This document shows, in pieces, positions 13,735 to 22,063 of a stretch of DNA of 64,000 nucleotides. The notes under the pieces are model-generated. The model searched no databases. It saw only the letters and a program-made list of their open reading frames with translations, and was not told the origin of the DNA. The first letter of the stretch is position 1; every line of letters begins with the position of its first letter. A program made the position numbers and the translations under genes. The stretch is taken from assembly GCF_035918095.1 (NCBI RefSeq), contig NZ_CP109137.1, forward strand, positions 3,536,001-3,600,000, written 5' to 3'. The DNA comes from Streptomyces sp. NBC_01750 (GTDB lineage Bacteria; Actinomycetota; Actinomycetes; Streptomycetales; Streptomycetaceae).

Positions 13735-15852
13735 GTGACCAGTACGGCAAGTGAGCAGCGGAAGTTGAGGCTGCTCGCGGTGACCGCCTGTCCGACCGGC
13801 ATCGCCCATACCTATATGGCGGCGGAGAAACTGGCCCAGGCCGCGGAGGCGCTCGGCATCGAGATGAAGGTGGAGACCCAAGGCTCCATCGGGGCCGAAA
13901 ATGTCTTCTCTGACAACGATGTCAGACAAGCTGACGGCATCATCATCGCGGCCGACAAGGATGTGGACCGCAGCCGGTTCGTGGGGAAGAAGGTGCTGGC
14001 CGCCGGGGTCGCCGAGGGCATCCATCACCCCGAGCGGCTGATCGAGCAGGTGCAGCACGCTCCCGTACACGAGGCCGGCGGCGGGGGCGGGGTACCGCTG
14101 GGCGGCGCGGGCGCCAGCGGGGGCGGGGGCGGGGGCGGGGGCGGAAAAGAGCGCAGCGTTGCGTACAAGGCGCTGATGAACGGCGTCTCGTACATGATCC
14201 CGTTCGTGGTGGTGGGAGGTCTGCTGATCGCCATCTCGCTGGCGTTGGGCGGTCATGCGACGCCCGAGGGTTACATCATCCCGAAGGACTCCTTCTGGCT
14301 GGACGTGAACAACATCGGCGTCGTCGGCTTCACGCTGATGATCCCGGTCCTCTCCGGCTACATCGCGTACGCCATAGGCGACCGGCCCGCGCTCGTGCCG
14401 GGCATGATCGGCGGCTGGATCGCCGCGCACGGCGAGCTCTACGGCTCGCCGAAGGCGGGCGCGGGCTTCATCGGTGCGATCGTCACCGGCTTCCTGGCCG
14501 GTTATCTGGTGTTGTGGATCAAGAAGGTCAAGGTTCCGAAGTTCGTCCGGCCGATCATGCCGATCATCGTGATCCCGATCGTCGCGACCACCGTGCTGGG
14601 GCTCTTCTTCATCAACGTCATCGGCAAGCCGATCTCGTGGGTCTTCACGCATCTGACCGACTGGCTCGCCGGGATGACCGGGACCAGTGCGATTCTGCTG
14701 GGCGCGATTCTGGGGCTCATGATCGCGTTCGATATGGGCGGGCCGGTCAACAAGACCGCGTTCCTGTTCGGCGCCGGGCTGATCGCCACCGGCAACCAGA
14801 CCGTCATGGGTATGTGCGCCGCCGCGATTCCGGTCATGCCGCTCGGGCAGGGGCTCGCCACGCTGATCCGGCGGCGGCTCTACTCGGAGCAGGAGCGGGA
14901 AACCGGTATGGCCGCGCTCTTCATGGGGATGTTCGGGATTTCGGAGGGTGCGATTCCGTTCGCGGCGGCCAGGCCGGCCCAGGTCATTCCGGCGAACATG
15001 CTCGGTGGTGCGGTGGCCGGTGCGTTCGCCGGTCTGGCCGGCGTGGAGGACGCGGTTCCGCACGGGGGGCCGATCGTGGCCGTGCTCGGTGCGGTGGGCG
15101 GGGTGCCCATGTTCTTCCTGGCGGTCGCGATCGGCACCGTCGTCACCGCGATCACCACGAACGCGCTGATCGGCGTCAAGGAGCGGAGGACCCGCGGCGC
15201 CGGTGCGGCGGCACCCGTGAACCTGGGCGTGGGTGTGGGTGCGCTGGTGCCCGAGCCGGCGCTTGTCGGGGTGGGTGCCGGGGGCGTACGGACCGGGACC
15301 GCGCTCGCTTCCCCGCCGCCCGCCGCCGAACCGGCCGAGCAAGCCGAGCGGACCGAGCGGACCGAGCACACCGAACCGGCAGAACGGGCCGATGACGATG
15401 TGCTGTCCGGATACCTGACTTCGCAGACCGTCAAGGTCCAGCTGGCGGCCGGCAGCAAGGAAGACGCCATCCGCGAGATGGCCGCGATGCTCGCCGGCAC
15501 CGGCAAGGTCGCCGATTCCGACGCGCTCGTGGCGGCTGCCTTCGCCCGCGAGGACCAGGGCACCACCGGGCTCGGCGAGGAGATCGCCGTCCCGCACGCC
15601 AAGACTGATGCGGTCACCGCGCCGATCGTCGGGTTCGCGCGGTCGGCGGAGGGCGTGGAGTGGGGTTCGCTCGACGGTACGAAGGCCAAGCTGATCTTCA
15701 TGATCACGGTGCCGGAGGCGGCCGCCGGCGATGAACACCTGCGGATCCTGGCGCTGCTGTCGCGCAAGCTCATGGACACCGGCTTCCGGGAGCGGCTGAC
15801 CGCCGCACCCGACGAGACGGCGGTCCTCGGCGTGCTGCGCGAGATCCAGTAG
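13735..15852 (+). CDS. Fructose-type PTS permease, single-chain IIB-IIC-IIA
   Basis: A 705-aa protein with GTG start and AGGAG site 7 bp upstream. Domain order: IIB at residues 10-105 with phosphocysteine Cys19 (TACPTGIAHT), IIC membrane domain at about 140-480, and IIA at about 555-705 with phospho-His621 (AVPHAKT). It should import and phosphorylate fructose or a related sugar using HPr. The IIB-IIC linker is glycine-rich and encoded by (GGGGGC)4 at 14119-14142; the IIC-IIA linker is Ala/Glu/Thr repeat-like. Streptomyces fructose operons normally have fruR and fruK (1-phosphofructokinase) adjacent; neither is here, so this may be a paralogue with a different sugar. Confidence 0.92.
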   Translation: MTSTASEQRKLRLLAVTACPTGIAHTYMAAEKLAQAAEALGIEMKVETQGSIGAENVFSDNDVRQADGIIIAADKDVDRSRFVGKKVLAAGVAEGIHHPERLIEQVQHAPVHEAGGGGGVPLGGAGASGGGGGGGGGKERSVAYKALMNGVSYMIPFVVVGGLLIAISLALGGHATPEGYIIPKDSFWLDVNNIGVVGFTLMIPVLSGYIAYAIGDRPALVPGMIGGWIAAHGELYGSPKAGAGFIGAIVTGFLAGYLVLWIKKVKVPKFVRPIMPIIVIPIVATTVLGLFFINVIGKPISWVFTHLTDWLAGMTGTSAILLGAILGLMIAFDMGGPVNKTAFLFGAGLIATGNQTVMGMCAAAIPVMPLGQGLATLIRRRLYSEQERETGMAALFMGMFGISEGAIPFAAARPAQVIPANMLGGAVAGAFAGLAGVEDAVPHGGPIVAVLGAVGGVPMFFLAVAIGTVVTAITTNALIGVKERRTRGAGAAAPVNLGVGVGALVPEPALVGVGAGGVRTGTALASPPPAAEPAEQAERTERTEHTEPAERADDDVLSGYLTSQTVKVQLAAGSKEDAIREMAAMLAGTGKVADSDALVAAAFAREDQGTTGLGEEIAVPHAKTDAVTAPIVGFARSAEGVEWGSLDGTKAKLIFMITVPEAAAGDEHLRILALLSRKLMDTGFRERLTAAPDETAVLGVLREIQ
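14119..14142 (+). repeat. In-frame hexanucleotide repeat (GGGGGC)4 in PTS linker
   Basis: Four tandem GGGGGC units within the PTS permease gene, encoding Gly-Gly pairs between the IIB and IIC domains. Four runs of five guanines on the coding strand could form a G-quadruplex. A slip of one unit adds or removes two glycines without a frameshift. Confidence 0.9.
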
Positions 15853-15870
15853 CCCGCACGGAAAACGAAA

Positions 15871-15896
15871 GGGCCCCGCGCGAACGCGCGGGGCCC
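15871..15896. terminator. Bidirectional hairpin terminator
   Basis: GGGCCCCGCGCG pairs with CGCGCGGGGCCC around a two-base AA centre, with an A-rich flank (GAAAACGAAA) on one side. It sits between the convergent PTS permease and cation-efflux genes, 18 bp after the former's stop. Confidence 0.85.
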
Positions 15897-15916
15897 AAGC
15901 CGTTGCCGACGGGAGA

Positions 15917-16894
15917 TCAGTGGGCGGTCTCCGGGCCCGAGCCGCCCGGGGCCTTCGCCGGGTTGATGCCCGCCGCGGCCGCCGACTCGCTGTAGATGTC
16001 CGGCTCCAGGTAGATCACTCGGGCGATCGGGACCGCGTTACGGATGCGGTCCTCGGCGGCATTGATCGCGTCGGCGACTTCGGAGGCCGTGTCGTCGTGC
16101 TTGACCGCGATCTTCGCCGCGACCAGCAGTTCCTCCGGGCCGAGGTGGAGCGTACGCATGTGAATGATGCCGGTGACCACATCACCGTCCACGATGGCCG
16201 CCTTGATCTTCTCGACATCGTCCGTGCCGGCCGCCTCGCCCAGCAGCAGGGACTTCGTCTCGGCCGCCAGGACCAGCGCGATCACGATGAGCAGGATGCC
16301 GATGCAGAGGGTGCCGATGCCGTCCCAGACGCCGTTGCCCGTACCCAGGGCGAGGCCCACGCCGATGAGCGCCAGGACCAGACCGACCAGCGCGCCCAGG
16401 TCCTCCAGGAGGACGACCGGAAGCTCCGGGGCCTTGGCGCGGCGGACGAATTCGGTCCACGAGTGACTGCCGCGCGTCTCGTTGGACTCCTTGATCGCGG
16501 TACGGAAGGAGAAGGACTCGGCGATGATCGCGAAGACGAGGACGCCGATCGGCCAGTACCAGGCCTCGATCTCGTGCGGGTGCTTGATCTTCTCGTAGCC
16601 CTCGTAGATCGCGAACATGCCACCCACCGAGAAGAGCACGATGGAGACGAGGAAGGCGTAGATGTAGCGCTCACGGCCGTAGCCGAAGGGGTGCTGCGGG
16701 GTCGCCTCGCGCTTGGCCTTCTTGCCGCCGAGGAGCAGCAGCCCCTGGTTTCCGGAGTCCGCGAGCGAGTGCACGCTCTCCGCGAGCATCGACGACGAGC
16801 CGCTGAAGAGGAACGCAACGAACTTCGCTACCGCGATTGCGAGGTTGGCGCCCAGTGCCGCCACGATCGCCTTTGTTCCGCCTGACGCGCTCAT
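15917..16894 (-). CDS. Cation diffusion facilitator (CDF) family transporter
   Basis: A 325-aa membrane protein. The first helix pair carries the metal-site motif 'MLAESVHSLADSGNQ' (HxxxD) at about residues 36-50, followed by 'HPFGYGRERYIYAFLVS' and several more membrane helices. A cytoplasmic C-terminal domain ends in an Ala/Gly/Pro tail. CDF proteins export Zn2+, Mn2+, Fe2+ or Co2+ by proton exchange; the sequence does not settle which. It lies 99 bp downstream of manA on the same strand. Start ATG has a GAAGGGA site about 10 bp upstream. Confidence 0.92.
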   Translation of the reverse strand: MSASGGTKAIVAALGANLAIAVAKFVAFLFSGSSSMLAESVHSLADSGNQGLLLLGGKKAKREATPQHPFGYGRERYIYAFLVSIVLFSVGGMFAIYEGYEKIKHPHEIEAWYWPIGVLVFAIIAESFSFRTAIKESNETRGSHSWTEFVRRAKAPELPVVLLEDLGALVGLVLALIGVGLALGTGNGVWDGIGTLCIGILLIVIALVLAAETKSLLLGEAAGTDDVEKIKAAIVDGDVVTGIIHMRTLHLGPEELLVAAKIAVKHDDTASEVADAINAAEDRIRNAVPIARVIYLEPDIYSESAAAAGINPAKAPGGSGPETAH

Positions 16895-16993
16895 GTGTGC
16901 CGGATGTCCCTTCGTACTTGCCTCGGTCGCCGCCCTGGCTTTGCCCGGTCTTTGCGATGCGCCATTGTTGCAGCCCTCGAAAATGGCGCCGCG

Positions 16994-18229
16994 TCAGGCC
17001 ACCACAGTCGCCCGGAACACGGTGCCGGAACCGGATCCCGTGCCGGAGATCTCCGTCTTGTCCCCCGCCGGGACAAAGGCCGCCTCGCCGGGGGCGAGGG
17101 TCAGCTCACCGGCCGTCGTACTGCCGGCAGTCGCGCTTCCCTCAGTCACACTCCCCCCAGGCACGCCGGCCACCGTCACGCTGCCCGCCGTGCAGAGCAG
17201 GATCTGTGGGGTGGGGGCGGTGAGATCGCGGGGCGCCGCGCCCGGGGCCTGTGCGTAGCGGGAGAGCCGGAACTCGTCGATCGGGGTGTCGTAGACCTCC
17301 TCGCCCGAGGGCGAGGCCTCCGGACGCAGAACGCCCGGCTCGGTGGCCTCGAAGCGGACGATGCGCAGCAGTTCGGGGACGTCCACATGCTTGGGAGTGA
17401 GTCCGCAGCGCAGCACATTGTCGGAGTTGGCCATGATCTCGACGCCGAGGCCGCCCAGATACGCGTGCGGCACGCCGGCGCCGAGGAACATGGCCTCGCC
17501 GGGCTGCAGCTGGACGTAGTTGAGCAGCATGGCAGCGATGACGCCCGGATCGCCGGGGAAGTGGTGTGCGATCGCGGCGTACGGGGCGTAGGCGCCGCCG
17601 AGGTGTTCCGCGGCGGCCGCCGCTTCGGTGACGGTGGCGGCCATCTCGGCCGGGTCGGCGCTCAGGACGGCGGTCAGTACCTCGCGGAGCGCGGCCTCTT
17701 CCGGGTGGGCGTGGAGGAGATCGACGTACGGCTTGAGCGAGTCCACCTCGAGTCCGGCGAGGAGATCGGCGGCCTCGACGGGCACACGGAATCCGCACAG
17801 GCCGTCGAAGGGCGTGAGCGCGCAGATCAATTCGGGCTTGTGGTTGGTGTCCTTGTAGTTGCGGTGCGGGGCGTCGATCGGGACGCCCGCGCTCACCTCG
17901 GCGGCGTAGCCCTCCTTCGCCTGCGCGAGGTTCGGGTGGACCTGGAGTGAGAGAGGGGCGCCGGCCGCGAGGATCTTGAGGAGGAAGGGGAGGCGCGGTC
18001 CGAATTTCTCTACGGCCGCGGAGCCGAGTTCGCGTACCGGATCGGCGTCGATGACGTCGGACAGCGGCTGGCCCGTTGTGCTGCGGGTTACGCGGGAAGG
18101 CGCTCCCGGGTGGGCGCCCATCCACATCTCGGCCTGTGGCTCGCCGGTGGGGGCAACGCCGAGCAGGTCCGGGATGGCGGTCGTGGAGCCCCAGGCGTAG
18201 GGGCGCACGGTGTTGGAGAGGCGGTCCAT
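16994..18229 (-). CDS. manA: Mannose-6-phosphate isomerase, class I
   Basis: A 411-aa enzyme interconverting fructose 6-phosphate and mannose 6-phosphate, the entry step to GDP-mannose. N-terminal 'LSNTVRPYAWGSTTAIPDL', zinc-site segment 'QVHPNLAQAKEGYAAE' and 'MFLGAGVPHAYLGGLGVEIM' identify a class I cupin-type isomerase. An AAGGAAG site precedes the ATG. It is in a same-strand block with the SIS protein, Trm112-like protein and manB upstream; the 128-bp leader before it is filled with degenerate repeats. Confidence 0.95.
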   Translation of the reverse strand: MDRLSNTVRPYAWGSTTAIPDLLGVAPTGEPQAEMWMGAHPGAPSRVTRSTTGQPLSDVIDADPVRELGSAAVEKFGPRLPFLLKILAAGAPLSLQVHPNLAQAKEGYAAEVSAGVPIDAPHRNYKDTNHKPELICALTPFDGLCGFRVPVEAADLLAGLEVDSLKPYVDLLHAHPEEAALREVLTAVLSADPAEMAATVTEAAAAAEHLGGAYAPYAAIAHHFPGDPGVIAAMLLNYVQLQPGEAMFLGAGVPHAYLGGLGVEIMANSDNVLRCGLTPKHVDVPELLRIVRFEATEPGVLRPEASPSGEEVYDTPIDEFRLSRYAQAPGAAPRDLTAPTPQILLCTAGSVTVAGVPGGSVTEGSATAGSTTAGELTLAPGEAAFVPAGDKTEISGTGSGSGTVFRATVVA

Positions 18230-18241
18230 GTTCTTCCTTGA

Positions 18242-18336
18242 GTTCTCAGTACTTGTGTTCTCAGGTGCTCGTGACCCGTGTTCTCAGGTGCCGGGGTTCT
18301 CTGGTACTCCGGGTTCTCCGGTGCCCAGGTAGCCGG
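18242..18336. repeat. Degenerate tandem repeat, five units around GTTCTC-GGT
   Basis: Five imperfect units beginning GTTCTCAG, GTTCTCAGGTGC, GTTCTCAGGTGC, GTTCTCTGGTAC and GTTCTCCGGTGC, spaced roughly 16-24 bp apart. They fill the spacer between the SIS-domain gene and manA. On the minus strand, the manA transcript leader, they read as repeated GCACC-GAGAAC motifs. Confidence 0.75.
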
Positions 18337-18357
18337 GTATGGCCGCACTCGGGTTTC

Positions 18358-19500
18358 TCAGGACGCCTGAGCGCCCGAGGCCGTCAGGGCGAGATAGACA
18401 GCCGCGAAGTCGGTGACGGCGAGGAGCTCGGCGATCGACTCCAGCTCGGTGCCACCATCCGGTTCGAGTTCGCTGATCGGGGTGTCGTGACCGAGCGCCA
18501 GTTCGCGGGCGGCGGGCGCGGCGGTGAGGCCGCCGATGGGCCGGTCGCGCAGAAGTACGACGCGGGCGCGCAGGGCCTGCTGCTCCTCGACGCGATCGCG
18601 GAAGAAGTCCTCCGGGTCGGCGCCTGCCGCGAGCGCGCCCGCGAGGAGCACTCCGTGGGCGGGGAGCGCCTCGGGGAGTTCCGCGACCAGTGCGGGGCGG
18701 CCGGCCAGCTCGGCCACTACGGCGGCGAAGCGGCGGCCCGCGGGGGCGGCGCCGACGCCCTCCGTCCAGATGAGCGGGAGGCTGTCGGCGAGCTCGGCAG
18801 CGAGCGTCTTGGCGGGATTGCTGTACGTCGCGATGGCCGGGCCGCACCGTTCGGCGGTGGCGTCGAGGCGGTCGGCCACCTTGGCGAGGGTTTCCGGAGG
18901 CGCCTCGAGTACGCCGACGCGGTCGAGAAGCGCGAGGAGCGGAGTGAACAGCGCCCACAGCGCGCCGGGGCTCGCGGCCAGGGTCCCCTCCTCGTACATC
19001 TCGTGCGGGGCGTTGGCCATGGGGACGACCAGGCCGTGCGTACCGTCGACCGCCTCGGAGAGCGGGGAGCGTTCGGGGGCCACCGCGACGACGGTGCAGC
19101 CGCGGCGATACGCCTGCTCGGCCAGGAGGGCCAGGCCTGGTTCGCTGCCGTCGATGGTCGTGATGAGGAGCAGGTCCAGGGAGCCGGCCCAGCCGGGCAG
19201 GGCCCAGCGCAGGGCGCCGGCGGCCGGAGCTACGCCGGTGGGGGCGAGCCGGGCGACGGGGGCGGTGGCGCCGGCGAGCGCGCTGACCAGGTCGGCGACG
19301 CCGGTGGCGGCGGTTCCTGAGCCCGCGATGAGTACGGCCCGGGGGCGGCCCTCGGGCTTGATCTCGGCGATACCTGCCTCGGCGGCGTGCCTGGCGGCGG
19401 TGCGTACGCGCGCCCCGGCCTCGGCGGCCCCTCGTAGGAGGCCTCGGCGATCGGCTCGGGCCAAGGCATCCGGGGCATCGAGGAGCGACTCGTCGAGCAT
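18358..19500 (-). CDS. SIS domain protein, phosphoglucose/phosphomannose isomerase-like
   Basis: A 380-aa protein. The SIS fold is visible in 'AVLIAGSGTAATGVADLVSAL' (about residues 54-74) and 'LLLITTIDGSEPGLALLAEQA' (about 110-130). The C-terminal half resembles the bifunctional glucose/mannose-6-phosphate isomerase family ('HDTPISELEPDGGTELESIA'). In actinobacteria this gene lies between manA and manB (Rv3256c in M. tuberculosis, from memory). It probably binds or isomerises a hexose phosphate; activity is not proven. The ATG has a GGAGG site 9 bp upstream. Confidence 0.85.
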   Translation of the reverse strand: MLDESLLDAPDALARADRRGLLRGAAEAGARVRTAARHAAEAGIAEIKPEGRPRAVLIAGSGTAATGVADLVSALAGATAPVARLAPTGVAPAAGALRWALPGWAGSLDLLLITTIDGSEPGLALLAEQAYRRGCTVVAVAPERSPLSEAVDGTHGLVVPMANAPHEMYEEGTLAASPGALWALFTPLLALLDRVGVLEAPPETLAKVADRLDATAERCGPAIATYSNPAKTLAAELADSLPLIWTEGVGAAPAGRRFAAVVAELAGRPALVAELPEALPAHGVLLAGALAAGADPEDFFRDRVEEQQALRARVVLLRDRPIGGLTAAPAARELALGHDTPISELEPDGGTELESIAELLAVTDFAAVYLALTASGAQAS

Positions 19501-19668
19501 GGGGGTGGGCCTCCGATCGCCGTGCGCGTGCGGGGGGATTTGGTTGTTGTGCGGTTATTTCGCTGTGGTGCGGTTCGTACGGGGTGCGGTTGCTGCGGGG
19601 TGCGGTCCGCGTGTGGTGCCGGTGCGCGCGTGGTCCCGCGCGTGGTCCCGGTGCGCGCGTGGTGCCGG
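19501..19668. repeat. Spacer with degenerate TGGT-CCGGTGCGCG repeats
   Basis: 168 bp between the Trm112-like and SIS genes. The plus strand has serial imperfect copies of TGTGCGGTT, GGTGCGGTT, GGGTGCGGT and CGCGTGGTCCCG, repeated about every 12-19 bp. No open frame with coding bias is present. It is one of three repeat-filled spacers in this mannose gene block. Confidence 0.6.
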
Positions 19669-19851
19669 TTACGCCGGGCGGCGTGCCTCGTCGACGAGGA
19701 GGACGGGGATGGCGTCCCTCACCGGGTAGGCCAGGCCGCAGTCCTTGCCGGTGCAGATCAGCTCGGGTGTGTCGGCTGCCGTGCGGTCGCTGAGCGGAGC
19801 GTGGCAGGCCGGGCAGGCGAGGATCTCCAGGAGGCCGGCTTCGAGCGGCAT
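19669..19851 (-). CDS. Trm112 family small zinc-ribbon protein
   Basis: A 60-aa protein starting [16 protein letters not shown]. It has the Trm112 pattern: CPAC near residues 13-16, then '[20 protein letters not shown]' and '[11 protein letters not shown]'. The second metal site is C-x4-C (CTGKDC). Trm112 proteins act as small zinc-binding activators of methyltransferases, and bacterial ones are often beside glycan genes. The start is the internal ATG at 19851, chosen because the family begins here; ten extra upstream residues are possible. It sits between manB and the SIS gene. Confidence 0.85.
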   Translation of the reverse strand: MPLEAGLLEILACPACHAPLSDRTAADTPELICTGKDCGLAYPVRDAIPVLLVDEARRPA

Positions 19852-20365
19852 GTGTGGGGTGTCCCTTCGGGCATGTCGCATGTCGAAGACGCTTCGAACA
19901 TGCGGTCGCGGTCATGCGGATTGAGCCACGTCAGCCTACCGCCGGGGGGCGGGGTGCGGCGCGTTCTGGGGTGGGTCGGTGCGGGGGGCGGAGTGCGGGG
20001 CGTTCCGGATGGGCGGTGCGGGGGTGCCGGGTGCGGGTGGGGTTGGGCGGGTGTGGGTACGGGCGGTGCGGGTGGGGCCGCTGCGCGGGGCGTTCCCCTA
20101 CACGCCGCTTCCCGAAACCGGGGCTCTGCCCCCGGCCTCGGGCGTTTCCCACCGCCCTTGGGGCGTGGGGGTACGGCGTACCCACACATCTCAGGGGCGG
20201 CAGCTTCGCGCCGCCCGGCCGGACCCCCGGACACCCCGGCGCAGTAGCTCTTCGCGCCGCCCGGCCGGACCCGGAGCCCCGGCCCGACCGCCGCCCCGGG
20301 CCCCACCAGCACACACGTCCCGCCGTCGGCAGTCCCAACCCGTCAACCGGCGGGGCTCACTCAGG
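19852..20365. other. 514-bp GC-rich spacer with direct repeats, no gene
   Basis: Between manB and the Trm112-like gene. The part at about 19940-20095 has a G-rich plus strand with many GGTGCGGG-like units. The part at 20100-20300 contains Streptomyces-type intergenic debris (GGGGCTCTGCCCC) and a perfect 23-bp direct repeat at 20204-20226 and 20250-20272. An operator-like inverted repeat TCGAAG-ACG-CTTCGA lies at 19883-19897, about 32 bp upstream of the Trm112-like start. I see no credible coding frame. Confidence 0.6.
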
Positions 20366-21730
20366 TCAGGTAGCCCGGACCAGTGCCAGGACCTCGTCCC
20401 GTACCTTCGCCATCGTCGCCTCGTCCCGCGCCTCCACGTTCAGGCGCAACAGTGGCTCGGTGTTCGAAGGGCGGAGGTTGAACCACCAGTCCGCCGTCGC
20501 CACCGTCAGGCCGTCCAGTTCGTCGGTCGTCACGTCCTCGCGCGCTCCGAAGGCCGTCTTCACCGCCGCCGTACGGCCCGCCTGGTCGTCGACGGTGGAG
20601 TTGATCTCCCCCGAGCCCGTGTACCTGTCGTACTCCGCGACCAGCGACGAAAGCGTGCCGTTCTGCGCGCCCAGCGCCGCCAGTACATGCAGGGCCGCCA
20701 GCATGCCGGTGTCCGCGTTCCAGAAGTCCCGGAAGTAGTAGTGCGCCGAGTGCTCGCCGCCGAAGATCGCTCCCGTACGGGCCATCTCCTCCTTGATGAA
20801 GGAGTGGCCGACTCGCGTACGGGCCGGAGTGCCGCCGTTCTCGCGGACGACCTCCGGGACCGACCACGACGTGATCAGGTTGTGGATCACCGTGCCACCG
20901 GGGTGCTTGGCCAGCTCTCGCGCCGCCACCAGCGCCGTGATCGCCGACGGTGAGATGCCCTCGCCGCGCTCGTCCACGACGAAGCAGCGGTCCGCGTCGC
21001 CGTCGAAGGCCAGGCCCAGGTCCGCGCCCTCGGACCGGACGCGGGCCTGGAGGTCGACGATGTTCCGCGGGTCCAGCGGGTTCGCCTCGTGGTTGGGGAA
21101 GGTGCCGTCGAGCTCGAAGTACATCGGTACGAGGGTGAGGGGCAGGGACGAGAAGACGGTCGGGACCGTGTGGCCGCCCATACCGTTGCCCGCGTCCACG
21201 ACCACCTTCAGCGGACGCATCGCCGACAGGTCCACCAGGGACAGCAGATGCGCGGCGTAGTCCGTCAGCGTGTCCCGCTCGGTCACCGTGCCCGCCACCT
21301 CGGCCGCCGCCGGCGCGCCCTGTTCGGACCAGGACTCGACGAGCGCGCGGATGTCCGCGAGGCCCGTGTCCTGGCCCACCGGTGCGGCGCCCGCCCGGCA
21401 CATCTTGATGCCGTTGTACTGCGCCGGGTTGTGCGAGGCGGTGAACATCGCGCCGGGCAGACCCAGCTCCCCCGAAGCGAAGTACAGCTGGTCCGTCGAG
21501 CACAGGCCGATCAGGGTGACATCCGCGCCGCGGGCCGCGGCCCCGCGCGCGAACGCCCCCGAAAGTCCTGGCGACGACGGCCGCATGTCATGGCCGACGA
21601 CGATCGCGTCCGCGTCCGTCACCTGGACGAAGGCGGCCCCGAACAGCTCGGCCAGGGCCTCGTCCCACTGATCCGGCACCACCCCGCGGACGTCGTACGC
21701 CTTCACGATCTGCGACAGATCAGCAGTCAC
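20366..21730 (-). CDS. manB: Phosphomannomutase/phosphoglucomutase
   Basis: A 454-aa alpha-D-phosphohexomutase converting mannose 6-phosphate to mannose 1-phosphate. The catalytic serine loop TASHNP contains Ser99, the metal loop is DGDADR ('LAFDGDADRCF'), a sugar-binding 'GGEHSAHYYF' segment follows, and the phosphate-binding 'RPSNTEPLLRLNVEA' closes the C-terminus. Length is normal. With manA (downstream in the block) and manC (at 33.7 kb) it completes GDP-mannose synthesis, needed for wall polymers and protein or lipid mannosylation. Confidence 0.95.
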   Translation of the reverse strand: MTADLSQIVKAYDVRGVVPDQWDEALAELFGAAFVQVTDADAIVVGHDMRPSSPGLSGAFARGAAARGADVTLIGLCSTDQLYFASGELGLPGAMFTASHNPAQYNGIKMCRAGAAPVGQDTGLADIRALVESWSEQGAPAAAEVAGTVTERDTLTDYAAHLLSLVDLSAMRPLKVVVDAGNGMGGHTVPTVFSSLPLTLVPMYFELDGTFPNHEANPLDPRNIVDLQARVRSEGADLGLAFDGDADRCFVVDERGEGISPSAITALVAARELAKHPGGTVIHNLITSWSVPEVVRENGGTPARTRVGHSFIKEEMARTGAIFGGEHSAHYYFRDFWNADTGMLAALHVLAALGAQNGTLSSLVAEYDRYTGSGEINSTVDDQAGRTAAVKTAFGAREDVTTDELDGLTVATADWWFNLRPSNTEPLLRLNVEARDEATMAKVRDEVLALVRAT

Positions 21731-22063
21731 GGGCCAACCTTCCTGAAGTCTCTGCGGTCACATCAAACTACCCGCACAAACTAAGGCAGCGTCCGGCCCG
21801 GTACCGAGGCGCTCTGTCTCTTGCGCCGGTGAGCACCGCGGCCCGTACCGGCTCCTCGGCCGGCCCGCGCGCCCGGCACCGCGACCGGCGCCGCCGCGAC
21901 CGCCAACGCCGCTCGGGGGTCGGCGAGTTGGGCCAGTACCTGGGTGGCACCGCGAACTGGGCTGCCGTAAAGGCGAATCCGCGGGCGAGCGCGGGCGCCG
22001 ATGGCGGCGGGCTCGGTTGAGGTCAGGGCACTGCGGGGGGCGCGCGCTTCAGTGGCGCGAGGC
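21731..22063. other. Spacer upstream of manB holding a small ORF
   Basis: 333 bp between manB (start at 21730, minus) and the DUF3499 gene (stop at 22064, minus). The only coding-like signal is a 63-codon plus-strand frame at 21829-22020, listed separately. The first 90 bp next to manB probably contain its promoter, but no consensus -35/-10 pair stood out. Confidence 0.5.
21829..22020 (+). CDS. Possible small Arg-rich protein, 63 aa
   Basis: GTG start and TGA stop, antisense-free between two minus-strand genes. By my codon count the GC content by position is about 79, 59 and 87 percent, the high-low-highest order typical of genuine Streptomyces genes. The N-terminal half is very basic (RARHRDRRRRDRQRR), the C-terminal half is Gly/Ala-rich with 'GELGQYLGGTANWAAVKAN'. 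No clear ribosome binding site precedes the GTG, so translation is uncertain. Family not recognised; it could be chance in GC-rich DNA. Confidence 0.35.
   Translation: MSTAARTGSSAGPRARHRDRRRRDRQRRSGVGELGQYLGGTANWAAVKANPRASAGADGGGLG

Noticed and set aside
13546..15738. 730-codon minus-strand frame opposite the PTS permease gene
   Set aside because: It is antisense to a well-supported three-domain PTS protein and consists of Arg/Gly/Asp/His low complexity.
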